Positions 9,150 through 17,542 of a stretch of DNA of 64,000 nucleotides are shown one piece after another (within the stretch, counting starts at the first letter, position 1; the number at the start of each line of letters is the position of its first letter). Source of the stretch: Chloroflexota bacterium (GTDB lineage Bacteria > Chloroflexota > Ktedonobacteria > Ktedonobacterales > JADMIN01). The notes below the pieces were generated by a model. The model had not been told where the DNA came from. It saw only the letters and a program-made list of their open reading frames with translations, and made no database searches. The stretch covers positions 186,001-250,000 of the forward strand of contig JAJPKE010000009.1 of the NCBI GenBank assembly GCA_021323855.1, given 5' to 3'. The translations under genes and the position numbers were made by a program.

Positions 9150-10106
9150 TCATTCACCGCGCCGGATGGTCAGTTGAATGAGTCCGTAGGCGGAGAACGG
9201 ATCGGTGTAGACTTTTACCCGCTCATCCTCTGGCGATACCCCTGCGGGGTCCGGCGTGTGATTCTGCGCCTGAAACGTGACTTCGCTGATCTGCGGAAAA
9301 CGCGCCAGCATCCGCTGCCCCATTTCATGCACGAGGTGTTGTATGGATTCGCTGACGAATTGGTGAAAGACGACGCCAATGAGATCACGCACCTGTTCGG
9401 CGGCAACATACTGGCTTGCGTCCGCTGCCAGCATCGCGGTGGCATCGCCATAGTTCCAGAAGACATCCAGATAAATGAAGAGCGGACGATCCACTCGTTC
9501 AGGGAGGGTCGTATAGCTGTCACGCACGAAGTGGGTAAAGGAGCTGCCGGTGACTTTCAGCAGTTGCATGCCCACTAACCCACAGCGATGCGCCGTCAAG
9601 GTGGGGCCGTTCGCAGCGCGCGCAAACTCCAACACAGCAGTCGCGTAGTCATCGTGAGAGCGGCTGAAGAGTACGGTACTGCTGGCGAAGGTTCCTGGTG
9701 TCCTTGATACATCTGTATCTAGAGGAACAGGAGCGGGTGAAAACGGCAATGCGCGCCCCGTCAGCCGTAGCCGTTCCATCTGTGCATATGTATCCAGAAA
9801 TGAGTTGCCAAGCAAATCAAGAAAGCCTTCGATGGTTGCGCCCTGGTAGGCAAGTGCCTGCCGAAGCACAAAGTTTTTCATGCTATCGGTGGCAACGACG
9901 CTCGTATTGTCGCCCTCAGTGTATGATGAGAGAAAATTATCACCGAAGACCTCGACATCTACTTCCAGCGCAAACAGCGTGTTTTCCCGGCCCGTGAAGC
10001 TGGATTCGGGAATTGGCGTGATGCCCACAAGTGGCCGGGCGTAGATGCGATAGACAGGAACACGCGCCTTACCATAGCTGATGTCATACCGGTTTGTCTC
10101 TGCCAT
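9150..10106 (-). CDS. Uricase (factor-independent urate hydroxylase)
   Basis: A 318-residue cofactor-free urate oxidase, converting urate, O2 and water to 5-hydroxyisourate and H2O2. The N-terminus has ISYGKARVPVYRI with the catalytic Lys, followed by a typical NTSVVATDSMKNFVL segment whose Thr completes the catalytic dyad; FAGGHTLTAHRCG-like and tunnel-fold strands follow. The start at 10106 (MAETNRYDI) has GAGG upstream; the open frame extends a further 23 codons but those residues are unrelated to the family. It lies seven bases after the OHCU decarboxylase gene. Confidence 0.95.
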   Translation of the reverse strand: MAETNRYDISYGKARVPVYRIYARPLVGITPIPESSFTGRENTLFALEVDVEVFGDNFLSSYTEGDNTSVVATDSMKNFVLRQALAYQGATIEGFLDLLGNSFLDTYAQMERLRLTGRALPFSPAPVPLDTDVSRTPGTFASSTVLFSRSHDDYATAVLEFARAANGPTLTAHRCGLVGMQLLKVTGSSFTHFVRDSYTTLPERVDRPLFIYLDVFWNYGDATAMLAADASQYVAAEQVRDLIGVVFHQFVSESIQHLVHEMGQRMLARFPQISEVTFQAQNHTPDPAGVSPEDERVKVYTDPFSAYGLIQLTIRRGE

Positions 10107-10113
10107 TGTTGCC

Positions 10114-10635
10114 TCACTTTCCCTCTTCCTGAACAAGATCGCGCAGCCTGAGGGCGCATATCTTCTCCACCTCATCCAGCGCCGTCTGAACTTCTTGCTC
10201 GGTGGTGTTGTTCAGGCGGAGCGCAAAAGCCGCCAGGATGTCATTTTTTGTATTATCACGTGCGCAGATAATGAACGGAAACCCAAACTCCGCCCGATAG
10301 GCTGCGTTCAGGCGTGTGAAGTCAGCAAGCTCAGCAGGGGTGAGACGGTTGAGTCCTGCCGCTGCCTGTTCTGCGGTGGAGGCGGCTCCCAGCGTGCCAG
10401 AGCGCGCCGCTTTGCCCGCCAGGTCTGGATGCGCCTGAAGCAAAGCGATCTGCTGTTCGCGCGGCGCGGCGCGCATGATAGCGCAGAGCGCGTCGTAAAG
10501 CGCCTGCACACTGGCAAATGGGCGCTGCTGCCAGGTTTGTGCGACAATCCAGGGCGGCCCCTCAAAGAGTCCGCCGAGCGCCGCCACAAACTGCTCAGGA
10601 TTCAGTGTGTTGATTTCCGCGAGTGTTATAGTCAT
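10114..10635 (-). CDS. OHCU decarboxylase (2-oxo-4-hydroxy-4-carboxy-5-ureidoimidazoline decarboxylase)
   Basis: This 173-residue enzyme gives stereospecific (S)-allantoin from OHCU. The catalytic HPDLAG motif is present near residue 69, and the C-terminal half has the family pattern FGFPFIICARDNTK followed by a helical end. It is the first gene of the minus-strand purine run and ends seven bases before the uricase start, so the enzymes for all three steps from urate to allantoin are adjacent. In Bacillus the equivalent domain is fused to uricase; here the genes are separate. Confidence 0.93.
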   Translation of the reverse strand: MTITLAEINTLNPEQFVAALGGLFEGPPWIVAQTWQQRPFASVQALYDALCAIMRAAPREQQIALLQAHPDLAGKAARSGTLGAASTAEQAAAGLNRLTPAELADFTRLNAAYRAEFGFPFIICARDNTKNDILAAFALRLNNTTEQEVQTALDEVEKICALRLRDLVQEEGK

Positions 10636-10653
10636 CTGGTGTGTTGGTTGCCT

Positions 10654-10686
10654 TTGACTTCTAGCTGACTACTTGTTGACTTCTTG
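10654..10686 (-). promoter_or_regulatory. Three 11-bp tandem repeats upstream of the purine operon
   Basis: On the plus strand TTGACTTCTAG, CTGACTACTTG and TTGACTTCTTG follow each other directly, at exact 11-base spacing, starting 19 bases upstream of the OHCU decarboxylase start codon. Repeats phased by one helical turn between divergent purine genes suggest a regulator binding cooperatively on one face of DNA. No PucR- or GntR-type regulator gene lies in the window, so the binder is unknown. A TATAAT at 10763-10768 could serve the divergent deaminase gene but lacks a good -35. Confidence 0.4.
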
Positions 10687-10871
10687 GCGGTTCGGCTCTT
10701 CACCAACGCTTGTTTATGCTCGTGTCTATCATCTGTATCATCGTTGCAGGTCTTGCAGAGAATATAATCATGTAGAGTTCAAGAACGCCATAGGCCGCTG
10801 TCTGTGGAAGATATGATTGACAGTATGGTTGCCCAGTTGTGACGGCTCGGTCGAAGTGGAGGTTGGTACCT

Positions 10872-12242
10872 ATGTCAACGCTGCTGGTCAGGCATGCGAC
10901 GCTACTGGCGACGATGGACGATAGTGATACACGCTGGCCCGATGGCGGTCTGTATATCGAAGATAACGTCATCCGGCAGGTGGGGCCGACTGGCCAACTT
11001 CCTCAACAGGCTGACCGAATAATTGACGCCACTGAGCGCATTATCCTTCCTGGCCTTATCAATACCCACCATCACTTCTATCAGACGCTCACGCGCAATC
11101 TGCCGGCGGCGCAAGATGCCACGCTCTTCAACTGGCTGCGTACACTCTACCCCATTTGGGCGAACCTGACGCCGGAAGCCATCGCCGTCAGCACCAAAAT
11201 CGCGCTGGCGGAACTCATGCTCTCCGGTTGCACAACAACGAGTGACCACACCTACATCTGGCCGAATGGCGCCCGGCTGGATGACCAGATTCAGGCGGCG
11301 CAGGAGATGGGATGCCGCTTCCATGCGGCGCGTGGCTCGATGTCAGTTGGCGAAAGCAAGGGTGGATTGCCGCCAGATAGCGTTGTCGAGGATGAAGAAG
11401 CCATCCTGCGCGATTCCCAGCGCGTGATCGAGCAGTACCATGATGCAGCGCGCTACGCAATGGTGCGCATTGTGCTGGCGCCTTGCTCTCCCTTCTCGGT
11501 GTCTCCGGAACTGATGCGGCAGAGTGTTGCGCTCGCCCGTTCCTATGGCATCCATTCGCATACACATCTGGCTGAAACGCGCGATGAGACCACCTATTGT
11601 CTGGCGACTTTCGGACGCACGCCGGTTGAGCTGGCAGAAGACTTAGGATGGGTCGGGCAGGATGTCTGGCATGCGCATATGGTGCATCCATCCGAGCCGG
11701 AGATCATGCTGCTTGGAGCGACAAAGACTGGCGTCGCGCATTGCCCTACGTCTAATATGCGTCTGGCCTCAGGCATTGCGCCGCTTGGGAAGCTCCGACA
11801 TGTCGGCGTGCGTGTTGGCCTGGGAGTAGATGGGTCTGCCTCGAATGATGGGTCGCATCTTCTGGTGGAGGCACGTCAATCGTTGCTCTTGCAGCGTGTG
11901 CAAGGGGACCCGGCGGCGCTGACGGCGCATGAGGCGCTCTGGCTGGCGACCCGTGGTGGCGCAGCAGTTCTGGGGCGCGACGATATTGGGTACCTTGCCC
12001 CTGGTATGGCAGCCGATTTTATTGGCTATCGGCTGGATACACTGTCGCTGGCAGGCGGCGCAGTGCATGACCCGCTGGCAGCGCTGATATTCTGCCAGCC
12101 ATCAACCGTAGACTTCAGCGTCATCAACGGGCGTTTGCAGGTGTGGGATGGCACATTGGTGAGCGCCGAACTCCCACCACTGATCGAACGCCACAACACG
12201 CTGGCTCGCGCACTGGCACGGGGCGAACGTCCTGACAGCTAA
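10872..12242 (+). CDS. 8-oxoguanine deaminase-like amidohydrolase
   Basis: A 456-residue amidohydrolase of the AtzB/TrzN/8-oxoguanine deaminase branch. Metal ligands are seen in LINTHHHFYQTLTRN, in SHTHLAET (around residue 225) and as the Asp in GLGVDGSASNDG. The HHHFYQTLTR segment and LPAAQDATLFNWL are characteristic of the group whose characterised members deaminate 8-oxoguanine to urate. That product would feed straight into the divergent uricase pathway, which supports the call; guanine deaminase or another N-heterocycle deaminase is the alternative. ATG 10872 has GGAGG nine bases upstream; an upstream GTG at 10839 is less likely. Confidence 0.85.
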   Translation: MSTLLVRHATLLATMDDSDTRWPDGGLYIEDNVIRQVGPTGQLPQQADRIIDATERIILPGLINTHHHFYQTLTRNLPAAQDATLFNWLRTLYPIWANLTPEAIAVSTKIALAELMLSGCTTTSDHTYIWPNGARLDDQIQAAQEMGCRFHAARGSMSVGESKGGLPPDSVVEDEEAILRDSQRVIEQYHDAARYAMVRIVLAPCSPFSVSPELMRQSVALARSYGIHSHTHLAETRDETTYCLATFGRTPVELAEDLGWVGQDVWHAHMVHPSEPEIMLLGATKTGVAHCPTSNMRLASGIAPLGKLRHVGVRVGLGVDGSASNDGSHLLVEARQSLLLQRVQGDPAALTAHEALWLATRGGAAVLGRDDIGYLAPGMAADFIGYRLDTLSLAGGAVHDPLAALIFCQPSTVDFSVINGRLQVWDGTLVSAELPPLIERHNTLARALARGERPDS

Positions 12243-12894
12243 GCAGGTTTGATTCAGAGAGTTACGCTGCAAATTGCTGGCTCTTACCGCGTCGCCGGAC
12301 CATGCCTGAGGCCAGCATTCACGACCTTTCACGAACATCCATGCTTTCTTTCCCCTTCATTCTTCTGATGTTCACCACAAGGTCTTTCCTTCTTTCTCTA
12401 TCTTTTTCACGGTCTCAATCTATTGATTTTCTCCTTCTCTCCATCCTCTTTTCGCACAGCCACCGCCATCTGCTGAACATCATATTATGTCAATAATTGT
12501 CATTATGTCTTTAGCGCGCAAACTGGCATTTGCGCGCTATCAATGTTCCAATCACCATAATAAGATTACATAACGGGGTTAAATAGACGAGTTTCATATA
12601 TGAAACAAACGACATCATAGTTGCGCCATGCGCCTGGTGGAGAGTTGCTTCAGCCGGTCGCTTGGGCAGGTCATTGGGTGTGGGGAACATGACTCGCGTG
12701 TGGAGGAGATGCTTCTGAGATACCTGGATCGGGGGCAGCCGAGATACGTGTAAAAGCGGCCACAGACAGGCCAAGCCAAATAGCAGCAGCTAGCAGGGTC
12801 GCTCAGCTCAAACGACGCCCCTCATGCTGGTATGAAGAATATATACCTGCTGCGGCGTCTGGTGCCGATGAGGCGCATGAATGAGTGTTATGGC
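12243..12894. other. 652-base gene-free stretch with a pyrimidine-rich tract and a hairpin
   Basis: No convincing gene is present. About 12340-12480 is strongly pyrimidine-rich on the plus strand (runs of CTTTCTTT type) and clearly richer in A+T than its surroundings. Two open frames here (12302-12496 plus, 12511-12774 minus) lack ribosome binding sites and protein-like composition. The remainder, 12540-12894, holds nothing I recognise. Confidence 0.5.
12512..12539. other. Perfect 11-bp hairpin
   Basis: TAGCGCGCAAA at 12512-12522 pairs perfectly with TTTGCGCGCTA at 12529-12539 around a six-base loop. There is no T-run on either side, so it is not a standard intrinsic terminator. It lies 270 bases past the deaminase gene and could be a processing or protein-binding site. 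Confidence 0.5.
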
Positions 12895-13395
12895 TTAGCC
12901 AGCGTGACGGAAGCCTGCCGCGCGCATCGTCAGTGGCTCGCCTTGCGCCTGCCCATGCACCTGCACGTGCGCGGCGACCACGCGCCCCAGCACCAGCGTA
13001 GAGTCGCCCGCCGCCATTTCGTTCTCGACGCTACACTCCACCCACGCCAGCGTATCCAGCAGCACCGGGCAACCGGTCTCGCCGATCTGCGTGCGTAGCC
13101 CATCCAGCTTTTCGGGATGTTTGGCGAAGGACTTGCCGAGCAGGCCGGAGAGGTCGCGTTGCTCCGCGCTGTAGACGTGAACGGCGAAATGCTGCGACGC
13201 GCGAATAATCGGCAGCGAGACGGCGGTGTTATCCACCGAGAGGACGATCAGCGGCGGCTCGAAGGAGACCTGCGAGAGCCAGTTGGCGGTGAACGCATTC
13301 CAGTGGTCCGCGTCGCCGGTCGTCACTGCATACAATCCATAAGTGAAGAGGCGCAGCGCCTCCTTTTTCACCACTTCTTTCACCACTTCTTCCAT
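12895..13395 (-). CDS. Flavin reductase-like FMN-binding protein
   Basis: A 166-residue protein of the flavin reductase-like domain family. It shows the typical order: TYGLYAVTTGDADHWNAFTANWLSQVSFEPPLI-type start with the NxxTxxWxxQ element, then VSLPIIRASQHFAVHV, and a later ENEMAAGDSTLVLGRV. Such proteins bind FMN and pass electrons to partner monooxygenases or other acceptors; the partner here is unknown. The N-terminus (EVVK twice) is encoded by two perfect 12-bp repeats at 13367-13390. The ATG at 13395 has only a weak ribosome binding site, so the exact start is uncertain. Confidence 0.82.
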   Translation of the reverse strand: MEEVVKEVVKKEALRLFTYGLYAVTTGDADHWNAFTANWLSQVSFEPPLIVLSVDNTAVSLPIIRASQHFAVHVYSAEQRDLSGLLGKSFAKHPEKLDGLRTQIGETGCPVLLDTLAWVECSVENEMAAGDSTLVLGRVVAAHVQVHGQAQGEPLTMRAAGFRHAG

Positions 13396-13433
13396 GCCAT
13401 CACCGTCCGCTTTCTCTCTTTGTATCGGCTGCT

Positions 13434-14153
13434 TCAGCGCCTTACCGCGAACGCCACCGTTGCCGCGACCGCGCCGTTCCAGGTGAGCGTCGCCACGCCA
13501 CGTCCCACATCGCCGCCCGCAAAGCGCACCGCAAACTCGCCGTAGCGTTGCTGCGCATTGCGTGGCACCTGTAGCGTACCCAGAATTGTCTGCGATGGCA
13601 AGCAGAAACGCACGGCGACCGTGCCTGCCTGAGCGGTGGCGATCTGAAAGGTGAGGTATCCTTGCGTACCTGCCCTGAACGATGAAACGTTATCCACCGG
13701 GCGATAATCCTGGTGCGCGCTGTCACGCAGGCCAGTGGTCATTTGCACATGGGCGAGTGTCCTGGCAGCGGCGCTGTTGATTGCTGGCGTCGTGCAGGCG
13801 GCGATATGGGTCGCGGTAGCCTGCACGCCGGGTCCGGTCTGCACAGGCGAGTGGCCGCCGCGCCCAAACAATCCCGGCTGATGCAGTAGCGCCAGCACTA
13901 GACCGACTACGAGCAGCAGCGCGACGCCAAGCAGCGCCGTCTGGATGTAGATGCCAATGCGGCGCGGTTTGGCCGGTGGTGGCGGCGGCAACGTCACCGG
14001 GCGATAGCCGATGATGCGCTTCCCAGTTGTGATTGTTGCCTCTTGTGCGGACGCCGTCGCTGGATATGCCTGGATAGTAGTGCCGCCGATGGGTGGTCCA
14101 TGCGGCGAAGGTGCGAACTCCTCGACGGGAATACCACCCGTTTGGCGTTGCAT
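13434..14153 (-). CDS. Membrane-anchored protein of unknown function
   Basis: 239 residues from the ATG at 14153, which has GGAG nine bases upstream; the frame stays open to 14282. Residues 1-66 are a cytosolic, Pro-rich segment (TLPPPPPAKPRR), residues 67-90 one strongly hydrophobic membrane helix, and the remaining 145 residues an extracytoplasmic domain with beta-like character and two Cys. The C-terminal part (QGYLTFQIATAQAGTVAVRF) resembles a generic beta-sandwich. I recognise no family. It follows the flavin reductase on the same strand only in the sense of sharing orientation; no functional link is evident. Confidence 0.7.
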   Translation of the reverse strand: MQRQTGGIPVEEFAPSPHGPPIGGTTIQAYPATASAQEATITTGKRIIGYRPVTLPPPPPAKPRRIGIYIQTALLGVALLLVVGLVLALLHQPGLFGRGGHSPVQTGPGVQATATHIAACTTPAINSAAARTLAHVQMTTGLRDSAHQDYRPVDNVSSFRAGTQGYLTFQIATAQAGTVAVRFCLPSQTILGTLQVPRNAQQRYGEFAVRFAGGDVGRGVATLTWNGAVAATVAFAVRR

Positions 14154-14391
14154 CAGTTGTCGCTCCCTGCTCGTGATTGATCTATGTGCCTCGCATGCCA
14201 GCATAGCATGATGGCGCTGGTGCGCCCATAACGCTATCCCAAATTGGTATACACCCGAAAAGCTGGCTTGCGACTTCGCCACTATACAAAGTATAGTTAG
14301 ATGCGGCGTCCGCAGGATGCCACGGCAAGCGCAGACCTATACAGGCTACCGCTATGGGTCTGCCGATTTCGTGAGAGAGGATGAAGCGTGT

Positions 14392-15300
14392 ATGCGGCTT
14401 GGTTTACAGGTGCCAAACTTTACATATCCCAGTGGGCAGAACCAGCTTGGCGACGACTTCGCGCAGATCGCGCGCCGGGCCGAGCGTGCTGGACTCTATA
14501 GTCTGTGGGTGATGGATCACTTTTTCCAGATAGGGACAGTTGGACCGTCTGAGCATGAGATGCTGGAAGGCTGGTCGGCGTTGGCCTTCGCCGCAGGCCA
14601 GACCAATCACATTCGCTTGGGCACGATGGTAACAGGCGTGACCTATCGCCATCCGGGTTTGTTGGTGAAAACTGCGACGACACTCGATGTGCTATCGCAT
14701 GGCCGCGCGTACTTTGGCATCGGCGCCGCCTGGAATGAGGAAGAGCATCGCGGGCTTGGCGTGCCGTTCCCTCCCACCAGCGAACGCTTCGAGCGCCTGG
14801 AAGAGACGTTGCAAATCGCGCTTCAAATGTGGTCCGGCGATGAGAAGCCCTTCCACGGTAAGCATTACCAGCTCGAACGCCCGCTCAACTCACCGCAATC
14901 TGTGCAGCGCCCACATCCGCCCATCTTGATCGGCGGCACTGGCGAGCAGAAGACGTTGCGGATGGTGGCGCAATACGCCGACGCCTGCAATATCTTCGCC
15001 AGGCTAGGCGATGACGTTTTGAAACATAAGCTAGCGGTTCTACGTGAGCATTGCGAACGGCTTGGCCGCCCATATAGCGAGATCGAGAAGACATCGCTCT
15101 CTTCTTTGAACCTTAGCCGCGACGGCAGCAACGGTTCGACGACGCCACAGGCAGCGGTAGACTTCTTTGCGCATCTTGCAGAGCTTGGCTTCGACCAGGC
15201 GATTTTCAACATGCCGAATGTCTACGATTCCGAAGCATTCGATCTGCTGGCTACCGAAGTCATCCCGCAGGTGGAAAAGCTGACACCTGCTGGCAGGTAA
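14392..15300 (+). CDS. LLM-class F420-dependent oxidoreductase
   Basis: A 302-residue luciferase-like TIM-barrel oxidoreductase. Landmarks are MRLGLQVPNFTYPSG at the start, GLYSLWVMDHFFQ, RLGTMVTGVTYRHPGLLVK, SHGRAYFGIGAAWNEEEH and HPPILIGGTGEQKTLRM. This family uses reduced F420 (or FMN) on diverse substrates, and the F420 biosynthesis genes directly downstream argue for F420. The substrate is unknown. The chosen ATG matches the family's N-terminus; the open frame extends 25 codons upstream without similarity. It heads the F420 gene run. Confidence 0.88.
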   Translation: MRLGLQVPNFTYPSGQNQLGDDFAQIARRAERAGLYSLWVMDHFFQIGTVGPSEHEMLEGWSALAFAAGQTNHIRLGTMVTGVTYRHPGLLVKTATTLDVLSHGRAYFGIGAAWNEEEHRGLGVPFPPTSERFERLEETLQIALQMWSGDEKPFHGKHYQLERPLNSPQSVQRPHPPILIGGTGEQKTLRMVAQYADACNIFARLGDDVLKHKLAVLREHCERLGRPYSEIEKTSLSSLNLSRDGSNGSTTPQAAVDFFAHLAELGFDQAIFNMPNVYDSEAFDLLATEVIPQVEKLTPAGR

Positions 15301-15357
15301 TTCCTGCTATCGTATGAACATCACGAGTGAATCGTGTGAATAAGGAGCCTGTTACGT

Positions 15358-15771
15358 ATGGCATTGAGTGAGGCAGCCCGCGCCTATTTGAGCGAACGGC
15401 GCTTTGCAGTTCTGGCGACCATCAGCAAGGATGGCATGCCACATCAGACAACGATGTGGTACGAACTGCGGGGTGATACTATCATCATGAACACCAGAGT
15501 TGGGCGCCTGAAAGATCAACATCTACGCCGTGATCCGCGCGCATCTATTTGCGTCGAAGATGACTACCGTTATGTCACCATTAGCGGGACCGTCGAGTTG
15601 ATCGAAGATCAGGCGACAGCGCAGGAGGACATCAGACGGCTGGCCATTCGCTATGACGGCCAGGAGTCCGGTGAACGGCAGGCGCGCGAGATGTTTAGCA
15701 AGCAGCAGCGCGTGACGATTCACCTGCCCATTACGCATGTGATTGAACATGGATTTGACGAGGAAGCATGA
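15358..15771 (+). CDS. PPOX-class F420-dependent oxidoreductase
   Basis: A 137-residue split-barrel flavin/deazaflavin-binding protein: LATISKDGMPHQTTMWYE, then TRVGRLKDQHLRRDPRASI, and DDYRYVTISGTVEL. Members of this class reduce substrates with F420H2. It has AAGGAG ten bases upstream and its TGA shares four bases (ATGA) with the cofD start, so it is translated together with the F420 biosynthesis genes. The substrate cannot be told from the sequence. Confidence 0.88.
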   Translation: MALSEAARAYLSERRFAVLATISKDGMPHQTTMWYELRGDTIIMNTRVGRLKDQHLRRDPRASICVEDDYRYVTISGTVELIEDQATAQEDIRRLAIRYDGQESGERQAREMFSKQQRVTIHLPITHVIEHGFDEEA

Positions 15772-16736
15772 TCGTTGCACTGGCCGGTGGCGTGGGCGGG
15801 GCCAAGCTCGCCCACGGCTTGTATCGCATTCTGAAACCGAACGAGCTAACAGTTGTCGTCAACACTGCCGATGACTTCACGCTCTATGATCTGCGCATCT
15901 GCCCGGATGGCGATACCGTCTACTATACGCTTGCCGGTCTCGCCAACCCGGCGACCGGCTGGGGCGTTGCTGGCGATACCTTTGAGACGCTGGCGGCGCT
16001 GCGTCGCTATGGCGAGGATACCTGGTTTCAGCTTGGCGACCGTGACTTTGCGACGCATCTTTTGCGCACGCAATGGTTGCGTTCCGGCTGGCGGCTTACC
16101 AGCGTCTGGCAGGCGTTCACCAATGCGTTGCAGGTGCGAGCGCGCATCTTGCCGATGAGCGATGATCGGGTGGCGACGGTGGTGCGCACGCCGGCTGGCG
16201 AACTCGCCTTTCAGGACTATTTTGTGCGGCGCCACCATGCCGACGAGGTGCTTGGCGTGCAATTCGCCGGTATTGAGGAAGCGCAGATCACCGACGAGGT
16301 GCGTAAGGCGATTACCTCGGCTGAATCCATCGTCTTCTGCCCATCCAACCCTATCGTCAGCATCGGACCAATTTTGGCAGTGCCGGGAATGCGCGAACTG
16401 ATTCATGCGGCACGCACGGCAGGCGTTCCCGTCGTTGCCGTCAGCCCGATTGTCGGCGGGCGTGCGCTACGTGGTCCTGCTGATCGCATGCTCTCCGGTT
16501 TGGGGCATGAAGCCTCGTCGTTCGCCGTGGCTGAACTCTATCGTGATCTGCTGAGCGGTATTGTGATTGACCATGAGGACCAAGAGGAGGCGGCGCGTAT
16601 CGAAACGCTTGGCATGCACGCACTCGTCACAAGGACGATCATGGAGAACGACGCGGACCGTGAGCAGTTAGCTGCTGACGTTCTCAACTTCATAGCCAAG
16701 CTACGATTTGCTGGCGGCGTGGTCGTTGGAGAATGA
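15768..16736 (+). CDS. cofD: 2-phospho-L-lactate (or PEP) transferase, F420 biosynthesis
   Basis: 322 residues. CofD joins the lactyl- or enolpyruvyl-diphosphoguanosine moiety to the deazaflavin FO, giving F420-0 or dehydro-F420-0. The family's N-terminus ALAGGVGGAKLAHGL, the VNTADDFTLYDLRICPDGDTVYYTLAG block, GDRDFATHLLRT and the CPSNPIVSIGPILAVPGM segment are all intact. It overlaps the preceding and following genes by four bases each. The window does not contain the FO synthase genes (cofG/cofH), which must be elsewhere. Confidence 0.96.
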   Translation: MIVALAGGVGGAKLAHGLYRILKPNELTVVVNTADDFTLYDLRICPDGDTVYYTLAGLANPATGWGVAGDTFETLAALRRYGEDTWFQLGDRDFATHLLRTQWLRSGWRLTSVWQAFTNALQVRARILPMSDDRVATVVRTPAGELAFQDYFVRRHHADEVLGVQFAGIEEAQITDEVRKAITSAESIVFCPSNPIVSIGPILAVPGMRELIHAARTAGVPVVAVSPIVGGRALRGPADRMLSGLGHEASSFAVAELYRDLLSGIVIDHEDQEEAARIETLGMHALVTRTIMENDADREQLAADVLNFIAKLRFAGGVVVGE

Positions 16737-17542
16737 AGGCGAAGTCAAATAGTGTGAAGACAAAGACAGTAGCGGTAGTTCCGATCAATGCGCTCATCTC
16801 CGCCAAGTCGCGGCTTGCCGCTTATATGGCGGAGACTGACCGGCGTGCGCTCGTCCTCTGGATGGCGGGTGGTGTGCTGGCGGCGCTGCGGGCGTCCGGC
16901 GCAATCGAACGCATCGCCGTGGTCAGCCCGGATGCGCAGGTGTTGCGCTGGGCGCGTGAACATGGCGCACAGCCATTGCTCCAGCGCGATAGCGGGCTGA
17001 ACGCTGGGCTGGAGCAGGGGCGGCGCTGGGCGTATGCGATGGGAGCTGATGCGCTGCTCATTCTGCTGGCCGACTTGCCATGCCTTGCGTCTGATGAAGT
17101 GGCAATGTTTGTGCGGCGCGGCGAGGCATCGCCCATTGTGTTGGCGCCTGATCGCCGGGAACAGGGCACCAATGGCCTGCTGGTGCATCTGGATGGGCAA
17201 AGTTGCGGCAGTGAACTGTTGGCGCACGCTCCCTCTCGCGGCTCTAAAGAGCCGCGCATTGTGGAGGGGGTAAGATCGTTTCCATTCGCCTTTGGTGTAG
17301 ACAGCCTGAGCCGCCACCGGGCATTGGCGCGAGAACGCGGCATCGAGCCTGATGTGTTTACGGCGCCAGGGCTGCGGTTCGATGTTGATACACCGGCGGA
17401 CCTTGCGATGCTCTATGAGTATGGCATCTGGATGCCCGGAGATCACGACGACTATCCGGATTATCGAGGTTATCAAGATTATCAAGACTACCACGAATAT
17501 CCCGTTGGGGCTGGCGAGGGGAATAGGGAGATGTGGCCGTGA
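16733..17542 (+). CDS. cofC: 2-phospho-L-lactate guanylyltransferase with a Tyr-rich tail
   Basis: 269 residues. CofC activates 2-phospholactate or phosphoenolpyruvate with GTP to make the CofD donor. Seen are VPINALISAKSRLA at the N-terminus, LLADLPCLASDEV near residue 115, GTNGLLVHLDG, and a C-terminal FDVDTPADLAML that normally ends the family. About 36 residues follow, including six tripeptides of the pattern (D/G/E)-Tyr-x encoded by in-frame 9-bp repeats at 17450-17503. The tail looks like a recent addition. ATGA overlap with cofD; cofE begins inside its stop codon. Confidence 0.92.
   Translation: MKAKSNSVKTKTVAVVPINALISAKSRLAAYMAETDRRALVLWMAGGVLAALRASGAIERIAVVSPDAQVLRWAREHGAQPLLQRDSGLNAGLEQGRRWAYAMGADALLILLADLPCLASDEVAMFVRRGEASPIVLAPDRREQGTNGLLVHLDGQSCGSELLAHAPSRGSKEPRIVEGVRSFPFAFGVDSLSRHRALARERGIEPDVFTAPGLRFDVDTPADLAMLYEYGIWMPGDHDDYPDYRGYQDYQDYHEYPVGAGEGNREMWP

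Noticed and set aside
10817-10822. TTGACA as -35 element of the deaminase gene
   Set aside because: No acceptable -10 lies 16-18 bases downstream.
12302-12774. Two open frames (64 aa plus, 87 aa minus) in the gene-free region
   Set aside because: Both lack a ribosome binding site; the first simply translates the pyrimidine-rich tract into Leu/Ser/Phe.
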